Assembly (NCBI RefSeq): GCF_000516985.1 | Contig: NW_006917096.1 | Location: 1,039,606 to 1,103,605, forward strand | Source: Pestalotiopsis fici W106-1 | Taxonomy: Eukaryota > Ascomycota > Sordariomycetes > Amphisphaeriales > Sporocadaceae | Length of the DNA: 64,000 bases | Reading direction: 5' to 3' | Shown here: piece by piece, positions 55,387 through 64,000 of the stretch | Position numbering within the stretch: position 1 is the first letter of the stretch | Layout: the number at the start of each line of letters is the position of its first letter | Notes under the pieces: generated by a model | Database searches by the model: none | What the model was told of the DNA's origin: nothing | Seen by the model: only the letters and a program-made list of their open reading frames with translations | Position numbers and translations under genes: made by a program

Positions 55387-57496
55387 TGTGACGCTTTTAC
55401 TCTCAAAGACAACCTTTGATTTCAGGAGTGGAGAGTTGATGAAGGAAAGGAAAAGACGCTGTGCTAAACGTCGAGCTCGCGATGTAGAGAGGAACTGGAA
55501 GCTCAGAAAAATTGATTCTGGCCCCGAAACTCTTTTTATGGCCCGTGGCCCGTGCGCTTGCCCACTAGCGTGGAATAGTCCAGCGCGCGCGAATTTTCCG
55601 GAGCACAACTCGGCAATAGCCTAGGCCCCGTCCAGTGCACAAATCGTCTTTGGCCGGACAACAGGATATGCTTCTACTCGTGCAGACCGTCTGCTGCTAG
55701 TCGTACAACGGGATTCTCTAGCTGCTGCTCACCTACTATTGGATCGACTCGTGGATCTCCTGAGAGGACACTTGCACATGAAAATAGTGAAAATGCGCTC
55801 AGTCCTTCCTTGCTTTTTGGGTACAATTGCTGCTACATTACCACCTACCTGGGGACCTACCTACTATGTATCTTGACCAAGCCTGACCTAGTCCTAGTCG
55901 ACGCCAGCAGCTCGTGTGGATGCCGCCCATGACAGCGCAACAACAGTGCTCCTCATTGGGATCCGCTGCCTCACAAGTCAGCCAGCCCTTTCGCTCCAGC
56001 TTTCCCGTATTTTCACGAAACGCAGCTGCGACATAGGAAAATCACTCAAGAGAAAACAAAACAAGTCACCGGTACAGGTAGGTGATGATGCTTCATACAA
56101 AAAGTCTGTACATGAACACACACCGCATCACATTTTTTAGTCCCTGTCAGCATTGTTACAAGTCGGACGAACTCTTTACCAATCACCAAGGATTCTTATC
56201 ATGCAAAAAAAAGATTGCTGAGGTACACGGAATCGCCAATAGGTCCGTCAATCCCTTGGTCCTGGTGTCGTGTGGCCAAAACCTCCCAGTTGAATGACCA
56301 GCAAGCCCATCTCGGGTAGGTATTTCCTAGCGCCTCTGCGGGTCTCTGCGCGGCCCTCTCCAAAGTCTCCAGCTTACAGTTTCAGGGGTCCCCGAGTCAA
56401 GGTGGCAGAGATTTTTTTTCTCGCCATCTCGGTTGGTCTCTTTCGGAGACTCCATTCCCGTTAGTTGCATATCTTTAGCACACAAATTATTTTGCCCCAG
56501 ATGCACGAGATACGGCAAGATAGGGAGACGGCTTGGTATAGATTCTAGAATTATGTCATTTCTCCTGGACGGGTGCTCTCCATGTTTCTCGATCTGTATG
56601 AAACCATCTCGCAGTAATACCTCTAGAAAGCCAATATGCGTTTTGAATCGCTCAGCCGATAGATATTACAGGCACAAGTGTCTCTTATGTTCTCGACCTG
56701 CAGTGCACAGAATCCACCATACTGGGACTGGCTCATGACACCTGATAAATTCGGCTGAGAAGCTTGAGAAGCGGGAACAAGACAAGTCTAGAGCCGCCGG
56801 ACAGTGTGATGCTATTTTGGTTATCGATTACAGCATAAAGGCGAATGGAGCCATTGAGCCCGGTGACATCAGTTTGCAAGACAGCAATTAGGTTGGAGGC
56901 ACGATCATATCCTACAGGCTAGGTATAGAGCGAGCTGCCAATTGCCAGTGACTGCACATTTCCGTTCCACCTGGAACAAATCGACGGCACTTTGCGTTGA
57001 AATCATACACAAGCAAGGCTTCTGCTCGGTATCCAGGCACGTGCTCCCAAAGCAAAGACGTGAGACCAGCACGCAAAAGTGGCAGCGAGACTGCCTCGGT
57101 ACAGACCTTGATACCGCTGGTGGAACAGTTCAGTCTCTCCAACAGCTCATCTGCTTCGGGCGTAACAATCAACGGCAAGACTCCATGGTAGGTTGATGTC
57201 ATACATAGGACCATGCAAGACTTCACGAGACGAATCACAACTGACAATCGCGCAGTATTGGATATAGGTTGTGCAGAAGGGTCAACACTTCATTCTATTG
57301 ACCTCACCCTGTCGAAAGCAATAACGGCCTTGACTATGAAGGCTGAAACCAGTCCTTATGATGCTACGCCGGAGATCAAAATGCCCAGAACCATCGAGTT
57401 CCCTTTTTTTACCCTCGATCCATCTGGTCGCCAAACCGTTCCGCTTTAGATCGACGTCACGTTCGTTTCATGGTATCGTGAATTGTGTGGTGAGAT
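55387..57496. other. 2.1 kb intergenic region
   Basis: Upstream of the ADP/ATP carrier and downstream of the eS25 gene, both minus. The longest frame, 111 codons on the minus strand at 56912-57247, has an even composition but no domain, splice support or signal. I list it as unsupported. Confidence 0.45.
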
Positions 57497-58013
57497 TTAG
57501 TCCGAAGCACCAACGGCGCGGGCTAGAAACATGTCAGCATGTTGTGTGTGGGCGAGCGCACGGGAGACATACTGTAGATCTTCATCTTGCTGTGGGTGAC
57601 AACAGACTTGATCTGGCCCTTCTCCTCGAGGTCCTTCAGGCACTTGCGTGCGAGGGAACCGTTGATCTTTAATCTGTCGACGAGGGTCGAGACTGTGACG
57701 AGGCGGTAGGACTGAACATCCTTGTACAGCTTCTCAGAAGTCTGCTTGTCGAGCAGGACGGCGTGCTGGGCCTTGTCCTTGACTACAGTGACAGTCAGTC
57801 AAGTGTCTTTTGAAGAATGGTTGTCGTCATGACGCATCGCTCGCTCGCTGGCTGCCATGCAAAGGCCGCCGTCCCTTCCACCACTGGCGAGCCCCTCGCT
57901 AAGGCCGTTTCGTCGACGAAGCGCACAAGATTCGGAAAAAAGTGCGTTTACTCACCCTTGCCCTTGGACCACTTCTTCTTCTGCTTCTTGGCGCCGGTAG
58001 CAGCGGGAGCCAT
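57497..58013 (-). CDS. RPS25: Ribosomal protein eS25 (RPS25)
   Basis: Small-subunit ribosomal protein of 97 residues. Exons 58013-57956, 57782-57573 and 57522-57497. The start MAPAATGAKKQKKKWSKGK is the usual basic head; the core reads HAVLLDKQTSEKLYKDVQSY, RLVTVSTLVDRLKINGSLAR and KCLKDLEEKGQIKSVVTHSK; the last mini-exon of 26 bases encodes TRAVGASD after IY. All three exon joins are in phase. It binds the head of the 40S subunit. It is divergently arranged with uS7, 344 bases apart. Confidence 0.96.
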
Positions 58014-58357
58014 GTTGACGATCTGTGGTGTTGACTTTGGTGGTGGTTCGAATCGTCAAAGGTGTGTTGTCTCCAAGTCAGAATGATACTGATGGGTCGA
58101 AATACATGAGACTCAAAGGTTTACTGGCCACACCAAAAATTTCGGGCAAGCGCAACCCTAGACTAGCGGGGTCTGATTGGCCACATTTTGCTCGAAAGTG
58201 GGGCGGCCGCACCTTTGTCGCCAAATTCTGGCTAGGGCCGCAATCACCAAAAAATTAAGAACTTCGAGACCGACTTCCAACGACAACACCGACCTTACTA
58301 ACACCGCAGTCACAATACCAGTCAGACACATTTTTCGAGCGCCAACTCCCAGCCAAA
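58014..58357. promoter_or_regulatory. Bidirectional ribosomal-protein promoter (eS25 / uS7)
   Basis: Only 344 bases separate the two ATGs. It contains AACCCTAG at 58154-58161 and CTAGGG at about 58231, i.e. inverted copies of a CCCTAG core close to the telomere-like CCCTAA box that many fungal ribosomal-protein promoters use. A GTTCGAATC near 58046 looks like a tRNA B box but has no flanking stems. Confidence 0.55.
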
Positions 58358-59276
58358 ATGTCTGACAACGGTGAAATCGAAGTTGAGGCCGTCCAGTCCT
58401 CGGTGCTCCCCAAGGACGTGACCTCTGAGATCGGCTCCATCAAGCTGTTCAACAAGTGGTCCTACGAGGATGTCGAGATCCGCGACATCTCCTTGACGTA
58501 AGGGCGCCCCCTTCAGAATCGACATTGCGAATTTTTTTTGTTCCTTCCGGTTGCTGCGCTGCGCTGCAATGCCACTATGCAAAATGGCGACATTGCAACC
58601 AGGCAGCGGGGGAGAGCATTTAGGGATTCTTGTCGAAAATAAAACACCACGTCAGAGAGCATATTGGAGGCTAATGGAATCTTTGTGTGCAGCGACTACA
58701 TCCAGATCCGATCTCCCGTCTACATCCCCCACTCTGCTGGTCGCTATGCCGTCAAGCGTTTCCGCAAGGCCAACTGCCCCATCATTGAGCGTCTCACCAA
58801 CTCGCTCATGATGCACGGCCGCAACAACGGAAAGAAGCTGATGGCTGTCCGCATTGTCGCTCACGCTTTCGAGATCGTAAGACCGCCTACCCGAGCTCGT
58901 CCAAGCTAGCCGCGCACCATGATACTTGAGAGAAATAAATTGTTCTAACGCCCTCTAGATCCACCTGATGACCGACCAGAACCCCATCCAGATCGCCGTT
59001 GACGCCATTGTCAACTGCGGTCCTCGTGAGGACTCCACCAGAATTGGTTCCGCCGGTACCGTCCGCCGACAGGCCGTCGATGTCTCCCCTCTCCGCCGTG
59101 TCAACCAGGCCATTGCCCTGCTCACCACCGGTGCCCGTGAGGCCTCTTTCCGCAACATCAAGTCGATTGCCGAGTGCCTGGCTGAGGAGCTGATCAACGC
59201 TGCCAAGGGTAGCAGCAACTCGTACGCCATCAAGAAGAAGGACGAGCTGGAGCGTGTCGCCAAGAGCAACCGATAA
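58358..59276 (+). CDS. RPS5: Ribosomal protein uS7 (RPS5)
   Basis: Small-subunit ribosomal protein of 213 residues. Exons 58358-58497, 58693-58876, 58959-59276. Head [20 protein letters not shown]; core [60 protein letters not shown] and [20 protein letters not shown]; the end is [10 protein letters not shown] as in other eukaryotic uS7. It lies in the 40S head near the exit site. Introns have GTAAGG and GTAAGA donors and proper branch sites. Confidence 0.97.
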
Positions 59277-60198
59277 ATGTTTTCTTTGCATTGGGGGTTC
59301 ACAGGCGTGGAAAGAAATCTGGACTTTTATTTGCCGATCACTTGCATTTGCGCGTTATGGTCAAGGGCGGGATGCGGATTTACGACATTCATGTCACATA
59401 GGGCTCATAAAAGAAAAAGGCTCGGCTCAGGGATGAGCAAAAAATGATCTGACTACCCAAATAACGTCTTTGAGAAAACTCGGATGTGACGGTAATGCAT
59501 TGAAAAGCCTGTAAATAGGAGTCAATGGTTTTGGAACTATCTTGTACGCTCTCTCCTCAGCTTGTGATGAATCAAGTCCGGCCTGATGCCTCCCACCCCA
59601 TACCTGTCCCGTCCCAGCTCCAAGTGTCGAACCAAAGTTGCCCGTGATGAGAATTCCAGGCTTGACTCGGCTTCGAATTAATCAAGGGCTTTCATCAGCG
59701 GGATATACAAATTTCGACCACAATGTCAAATTCTGTATTGTGTCATTCAGTTCATTGCTTGCTTTCTCATCCTACGCTAACAGTAGCTGTTTAGGTCCAT
59801 AGCTCAGCCATCGCATCACGTCATACCTTCATACCCTCATGCTCTCGGATTGTCTGGCGTACTCTGTGCACATGCCAATTATTGAGCAACATGATACTGC
59901 TCCATGAATACGACCCTTTTCTTGTGCAAATGCCGAGTGTCCTGAACCCATGATTTCTCAGCGTCATACCTCAACTGTGCATCCCAATACTTAAGGACTC
60001 CATCGTCTTGCAAGGTTCTTTCATGGCCTATGGTTAAGAGCGTTCCATGGCGGCCGCGTTCAGAGGGTCATGCACAAGCCTTGATCCACATAGCATTGCC
60101 GTAGGCAGATTCCGGAAGTCATCATGTTTGTGCGATCTCATCCATACGCACGCTTTTCTAGAGTCAAGATCCCGTAACCTTCATCGGTGTCTTCCCTA
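59277..60198. other. Spacer between convergent genes
   Basis: About 0.9 kb between the 3' ends of the uS7 and GNAT genes. No long frame and no recognisable feature. Confidence 0.55.
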
Positions 60199-61166
60199 CT
60201 AGGCGAGTCGAAGGGGCTCCGGGAGCTGCGTGAGCGTAACCTGGCGAGGCGGGAGCGGGAGGCGCTGGAACATGCCGACGTGACGGATGCCTTCCTCCCA
60301 CCACTCGCCCATGCGTTCGTCGACGACGAAACCCCACTTGGCCCAGACGTCCTTAACGTCGTCCTGGGCGTGGACGCAGACGAGGCCGCGCCAGCTCGGA
60401 ACGTCATCAGCACCGCGGGCGGCGAGGGCGTTGAGTCCTAGATTGCTGACCGACGGGTTGAAGTAGCCTGGGTGCTCCATCAGCCACTGACGGGCCGCGG
60501 CCCAGAGCTGGGCGGCCACGTTCATCTTGCGGTACGGCTTGAGCACGGCCAGGCGGCCCAGCTTCATGTACGGCTCTTGACCGTCATGGAAGGTGGTCGG
60601 GGCGTCATAGCCGTAGGGAAGCATGGAAGTTCTGTTTTCTCGTCAGTGATTGTCTCCCAGACTGGTATGAGTGAGGGCTCGACTACTGGGGTGTCTCATG
60701 GTGAAACACATCAACTCATGGTTACTGACCTGCGTCTTTCCTGGCTGGCGGTCAGAGTGTTGATCTCTTCATTCTGCAGGACATTATCCACGTAGCGGCC
60801 GCCAGGCTGGGGGTGAGGCGGGTGGGGAAAAGGAACCGCGCGCAGGGTGCCAATGGGAACCGAGCGGGTCTCGGAGCGCTTGCGCTGGATGATGGCGCCG
60901 GTTTCCGGGTCCTTGATCTCGTGATCGAGAATATGGTTGACGCTGGTATAGATGACCCAATGCAAAGATCTGCCGTCGTCCTTGTCGTGCTCAAACTCGA
61001 GGGGGACACCCTGCTCCTTGACAAAGACCTCCTCACGGACCTCCATGGCGTCCATAAAGGCACGGGGAATCGAGGGATCCTGCTGGTCGTGAGGCTTGGA
61101 GCGGTCGTACCTGTCAAGCTTGGTGGGCTCAAGGCATGAGATGAAGGGAGTGCCCGTGTTGGCCAT
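60199..61166 (-). CDS. GNAT-family N-acetyltransferase
   Basis: Cytosolic acetyltransferase of 289 residues. Exons 61166-60730 and 60631-60199, total 290 codons; the intron has a GTCAGT donor. The start MANTGTPFISCLEPTKLDRY is the first ATG after the leader. The N-terminal half has REEVFVKEQGVPLEFEHDKD followed by the strand VPIGTLRAVPFPHPPHP; the acetyl-CoA-binding part is KLGRLAVLKPYRKMNVAAQL, a motif-A variant where the usual RGxG loop is RKMNVA. The C-terminal HAQDDVKDVWAKWGFVVDER matches the GNAT strand-helix that ends the fold. Relatives in fungi are often glucosamine-phosphate or protein N-acetyltransferase-like, but the substrate here is unknown. Confidence 0.85.
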
Positions 61167-61456
61167 TGTTGAAGCTTGCTTTGGGTTCTTACGTGGTTGC
61201 AATGGTGATGGACGGAGATGGTTGTGGTAAGAGCTGAACGGGATTGTGACCTCAGAATTCTGGATCAAAGTGATTCCAGATTTAGAAACCAGACTGAGAG
61301 TAGTGAGAGAGGAAAGGGTTGCACCTATTTCAATTGAACGTGGCGGCTTGAAGTTGGGAAAGTGGAAGCTGTCGTTAAGTTTTGAGTGAATCAGCTCTGG
61401 CCAATGACAAATGAGCGGACCCACGATACGCGTTTCCGGAGCCGGACCTCAAACGG

Positions 61457-61510
61457 AGTCGCAAAACGGGAGTCGCAAAACGGGGTCTCACGGAGCTTCA
61501 CGGAGCTTCA
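61457..61510. repeat. Two adjacent short tandem duplications
   Basis: AGTCGCAAAACGGG occurs twice head to tail (61457-61470, 61471-61484); a few bases later CGGAGCTTCA occurs twice (61491-61500, 61501-61510) with a partial third copy. Two perfect duplications so close together point to recent slippage or a repeated binding site. Confidence 0.9.
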
Positions 61511-62593
61511 CGGAGGATCTGGCCGCTTTCCCCGTGCTTGAGACTGAGTACACACTTTTTGTTGTCGGCCTGCCCTTGGCTGGGTTTAGGAAACAGTGAT
61601 TGAGGAGTGTGCCCGAGTCTTCAATGAATAAGGATTCCCTTATGCTGTGAAATAAATCCAGGAGTGCCGCACTGCAATGAGTTTACTGCCGTTTGTTGTT
61701 GTTGTTGGCAGAATCAATAAGTTGCGGGAGGATCTATTAGGGCTAGTCATTAGAGTCCGGCGCTCCGGGGGCAACCGCCACTCCGGAGCATGTCCGGCGT
61801 TGGCCCGGACCGCCAGGCGATCGCCGGCTGCGGCACAGTTGGCGGAGCTATGAGACCCAGCTGCCATGACGAAATTCGGCAACCACTTTGCAAAGCCATT
61901 GACTGTTTCACACATTCAACGATTTGCGATATGGCGCATCCTCTTTTTGCTACTTCTCACAACACGCCTTACATCTGCGTCGTAATCTGCGCTACACCTC
62001 CATTCTCTCAGATTGGAAAAGATGATACTATAAAGCTGCAACAATCATCATTCACTGTTTTAGGTGAATTGGAGTTATAAAATAACGGCTGTCCGGAGAA
62101 GAAAGGGTTAACTTTGTTCAATCTAGTTATCATGACCTGTCCTGGTCAGATGATGACTGTACTTTCCGGGACTACAATGCGTTATACGGAAGATCCGTAC
62201 GTGGTAGTTGAATAAGATCGTGTGAACTGCCATTTGCTCAGTGGGCTGAAATGGAATGCGAGCAGTAATATCAGGATGATTCTGTGCGCAACTCTCACAC
62301 AGTAGCATCAATTGCAGAGCTTGAGTAATGGCCTGCTTGGGGATACAAATCTCATCGATTGAGTATAATAACATAATAACATCTCTGTTAAAATGTGAGA
62401 TGATATTGCACAGCCTATCTTTTTCACAGACTCGTCTTTGGCCGAACCCCTTTTTTGCTTTTTTTGACATGCGTGGCTTAGATTGTCGCGTAACGTAAGC
62501 CCCCCCTTATGGAAGGTGTAGTGGTTGACGGACGCATTAGACGGCACCTAAACTGCCAGGCAGATAAAACGGGCCCCGCTGACATGGCCACAA

Positions 62594-62632
62594 AGGTGCT
62601 AGGCAGGCACCTAGTCACGCCTAGCTAGGCGT
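62594..62632. repeat. Two adjacent hairpin-forming inverted repeats
   Basis: AGGTGC (62594-62599) and GCACCT (62607-62612) flank a 7-base loop; directly after comes the perfect 16-base palindrome ACGCCTAGCTAGGCGT (62617-62632). Both contain CTAG/TAGGC units that recur nearby. Confidence 0.85.
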
Positions 62633-63014
62633 TGCGCGTCGCTCGCCAGCGCATTAGGTCAGGCGAAGGAAGCACCAAAGAAGTTTTGACTTCAAACCTC
62701 ACCTACACTGCTGTTGGAGAAGCTCCGAACTGGATGCGACGACAGAATCGATCCGGACATTGTTGCTGCCATCATCGATAGATGGCGACATAGTTGGGGG
62801 AATCTCAAACTGTGTTTTGACAGCTTGTCACTGCACCAAGAAAAACAATCCATTCTATTCTCTCTTTCACATCAATTGCGGCTCGAATTGGTCGCCGGGA
62901 CCGTCCACTGCAACCACAGTCGATTGTCTCGATCTGTGATAGCAACGACGTTGCTCTTCTACACTTGAATACTCCGTTACCCGAAACGACTATTCGAACG
63001 CTCATTCATACAAG

Positions 63015-64000
63015 ATGCCGATACGCCTGTCCCCGCGCCGGGCACCACTGCTGCTCGCCAGCTTGGGTATCTTTGCCCTGTTCACGCTCTTTGTTACACT
63101 TCCAAGCTCTATCCCTCAGGGTCCAAGTCTATCCAAGACCCTGGCCGACCATAAGATTCCCATACCAAAGGTGTCGAATCCATTCTCCGCAAGCATACTG
63201 CACCCCTTCAGGCCTGCGTCACATAAGCCGCCGGAGCAGGCAAACTCCACTTATGCTGGAAGTTCTTGGTACTCGAACTGGAACTGGCGCTCTCCATTTT
63301 CCTCGTCCGTCACTCTCGATGAGAACCGATCGCTTCTCCCGCAGCTGATGGAGCGACCCCCCATTTACTGTTACTATGATCCAACCATCCCGAGAGAAGA
63401 GGCGACCAAGGATGCAGAGAGCGACCTACTGCTCACATGGAGACGTGCATGGTGGGCACAGGGTTTCAAGCCTATAATCCTCAGTCCGGCCGAAGCTATG
63501 AATAATCCTCTGTACAACGAGCTGCAGCTCATGGATCTGGAGCCGACTTTCAAGACGGATATGATGCGTTGGCTGGCATGGGAAAACATGGGCGGCGGTC
63601 TGCTGGCTCACCATCTCTTGCTTCCCATGGCAGCTCGGGATGAACCCCTGCTTTCATTTCTCAGGCGAGGCGAGTACCCCAAGCTTACGCGTTGGGAAGG
63701 ATTCGAGGACGGCTTGTTTTCTGGTCCCAAGGCAGAGATTACAGTTGCCGTCACCACTGCATTAAGACATCCAGAGCGAAAAGATGCCAAGGATTTCATT
63801 GCCGCCACACCCGCCGAAACCTTCGATGTTGACCCCAAGCACGACGGTCTGGCATTCTACAATGTCAAGACTATTGAGAACAAATATCCCCTCGTTGCTG
63901 AGCAACTCGGGGCTAATCGTGCGACTGGATTGCAGAGTCTGAACTATCTCATCAATGCGCATCTCCATGTCGCGTGGCAGGATTCGTTCCCCAAGGGCGT
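63015..64000 (+). CDS. Type II membrane protein of unknown function, cut by the window edge
   Basis: Open frame from the ATG at 63015 to the end of the window without a stop (at least 328 residues), no intron needed so far. A basic head (MPIRLSPRRAP) leads to one hydrophobic anchor (LLLASLGIFALFTLFVTLPS) and a Ser/Pro-rich stem, then a globular lumenal domain: RPPIYCYYDPTIPREEATKD, TWRRAWWAQGFKPIILSPAE, FKTDMMRWLAWENMGGGLLA, LTRWEGFEDGLFSGPKAEIT. The anchor-stem-globe layout and the aromatic WRRAWWAQGF and DMMRWLAWENMGGG segments (cf. the DxxRxxxLxxxGG-type pattern of GT32-like sugar transferases) suggest a Golgi glycosyltransferase-like protein; that is an inference and the family is not identified. 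Confidence 0.75.
   Translation, partial: MPIRLSPRRAPLLLASLGIFALFTLFVTLPSSIPQGPSLSKTLADHKIPIPKVSNPFSASILHPFRPASHKPPEQANSTYAGSSWYSNWNWRSPFSSSVTLDENRSLLPQLMERPPIYCYYDPTIPREEATKDAESDLLLTWRRAWWAQGFKPIILSPAEAMNNPLYNELQLMDLEPTFKTDMMRWLAWENMGGGLLAHHLLLPMAARDEPLLSFLRRGEYPKLTRWEGFEDGLFSGPKAEITVAVTTALRHPERKDAKDFIAATPAETFDVDPKHDGLAFYNVKTIENKYPLVAEQLGANRATGLQSLNYLINAHLHVAWQDSFPKG

Larger units (their letters stand above)
61167..63014. other. Divergent promoter region, about 1.8 kb
   Basis: Separates the GNAT gene (minus) from the membrane protein gene at 63015 (plus). Contains the tandem repeats at 61457-61510 and the inverted repeats at 62594-62632 listed separately. Frames of 60-115 codons on both strands have no family match. 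Confidence 0.5.

Noticed and set aside
56912..57247. 111-codon minus frame
   Set aside because: Amino-acid composition looks even, but no domain, no splice partners and overlapping plus frames of similar length.

Overview
The window is nuclear DNA of a filamentous ascomycete (Pezizomycotina, Sordariomycetes; Hypocreales is the best guess from protein style). Genes lie on both strands with long AT-richer spacers and short introns, mostly 50-170 bp, that follow fungal rules (GTRNGT donors, CTRAC branch sites, YAG acceptors). Many short introns were resolved by joining reading frames; nearly every model closes to a whole number of codons with conserved residues across the junctions. No tRNA, rRNA, CRISPR array or intact transposon was found.

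Left part (1-13 kb), accessory in character: a secreted DUF1680/GH127-like glycosidase (7 exons), a BAHD/TRI101-like acyltransferase, a rhodopsin-like (PTH11-type) seven-helix membrane protein, a tiny ORF that resembles an a-type lipopeptide pheromone precursor but ends in SKL, and a head-to-head pair: a DUF7580 protein and a C2H2 zinc-finger/SANT protein.

Middle (14-30 kb): a Fringe/GT31-like type II glycosyltransferase with a PAN-like tail, a TRAF6-like RING/TRAF-zinc-finger protein, an orphan two-exon gene, an AAA+ ATPase, an Ecm33/receptor-L-like cell-surface protein with one transmembrane helix, and a Bdc1/BRD8-like bromodomain protein probably of the NuA4 acetyltransferase.

Right part (34-64 kb), mostly housekeeping: a small coiled-coil protein, a pepsin-type aspartic protease, the ER Hsp70 Lhs1, an AT-hook nuclear protein with an overlapping uORF, a MAPR/Dap1-like cytochrome b5-domain protein, a GPI-type cupredoxin, CENP-X/Mhf2, the mitochondrial ADP/ATP carrier (with a 21-nt microexon), divergent ribosomal protein genes eS25 and uS7, a GNAT acetyltransferase, and a type II membrane protein cut by the window edge.

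The most unusual items are the pheromone-like micro-ORF (8159-8278), the head-to-head DUF7580 / C2H2-SANT pair, and the overlapping uORF of the AT-hook gene. No single new multi-gene system is proven by the sequence; these are leads.
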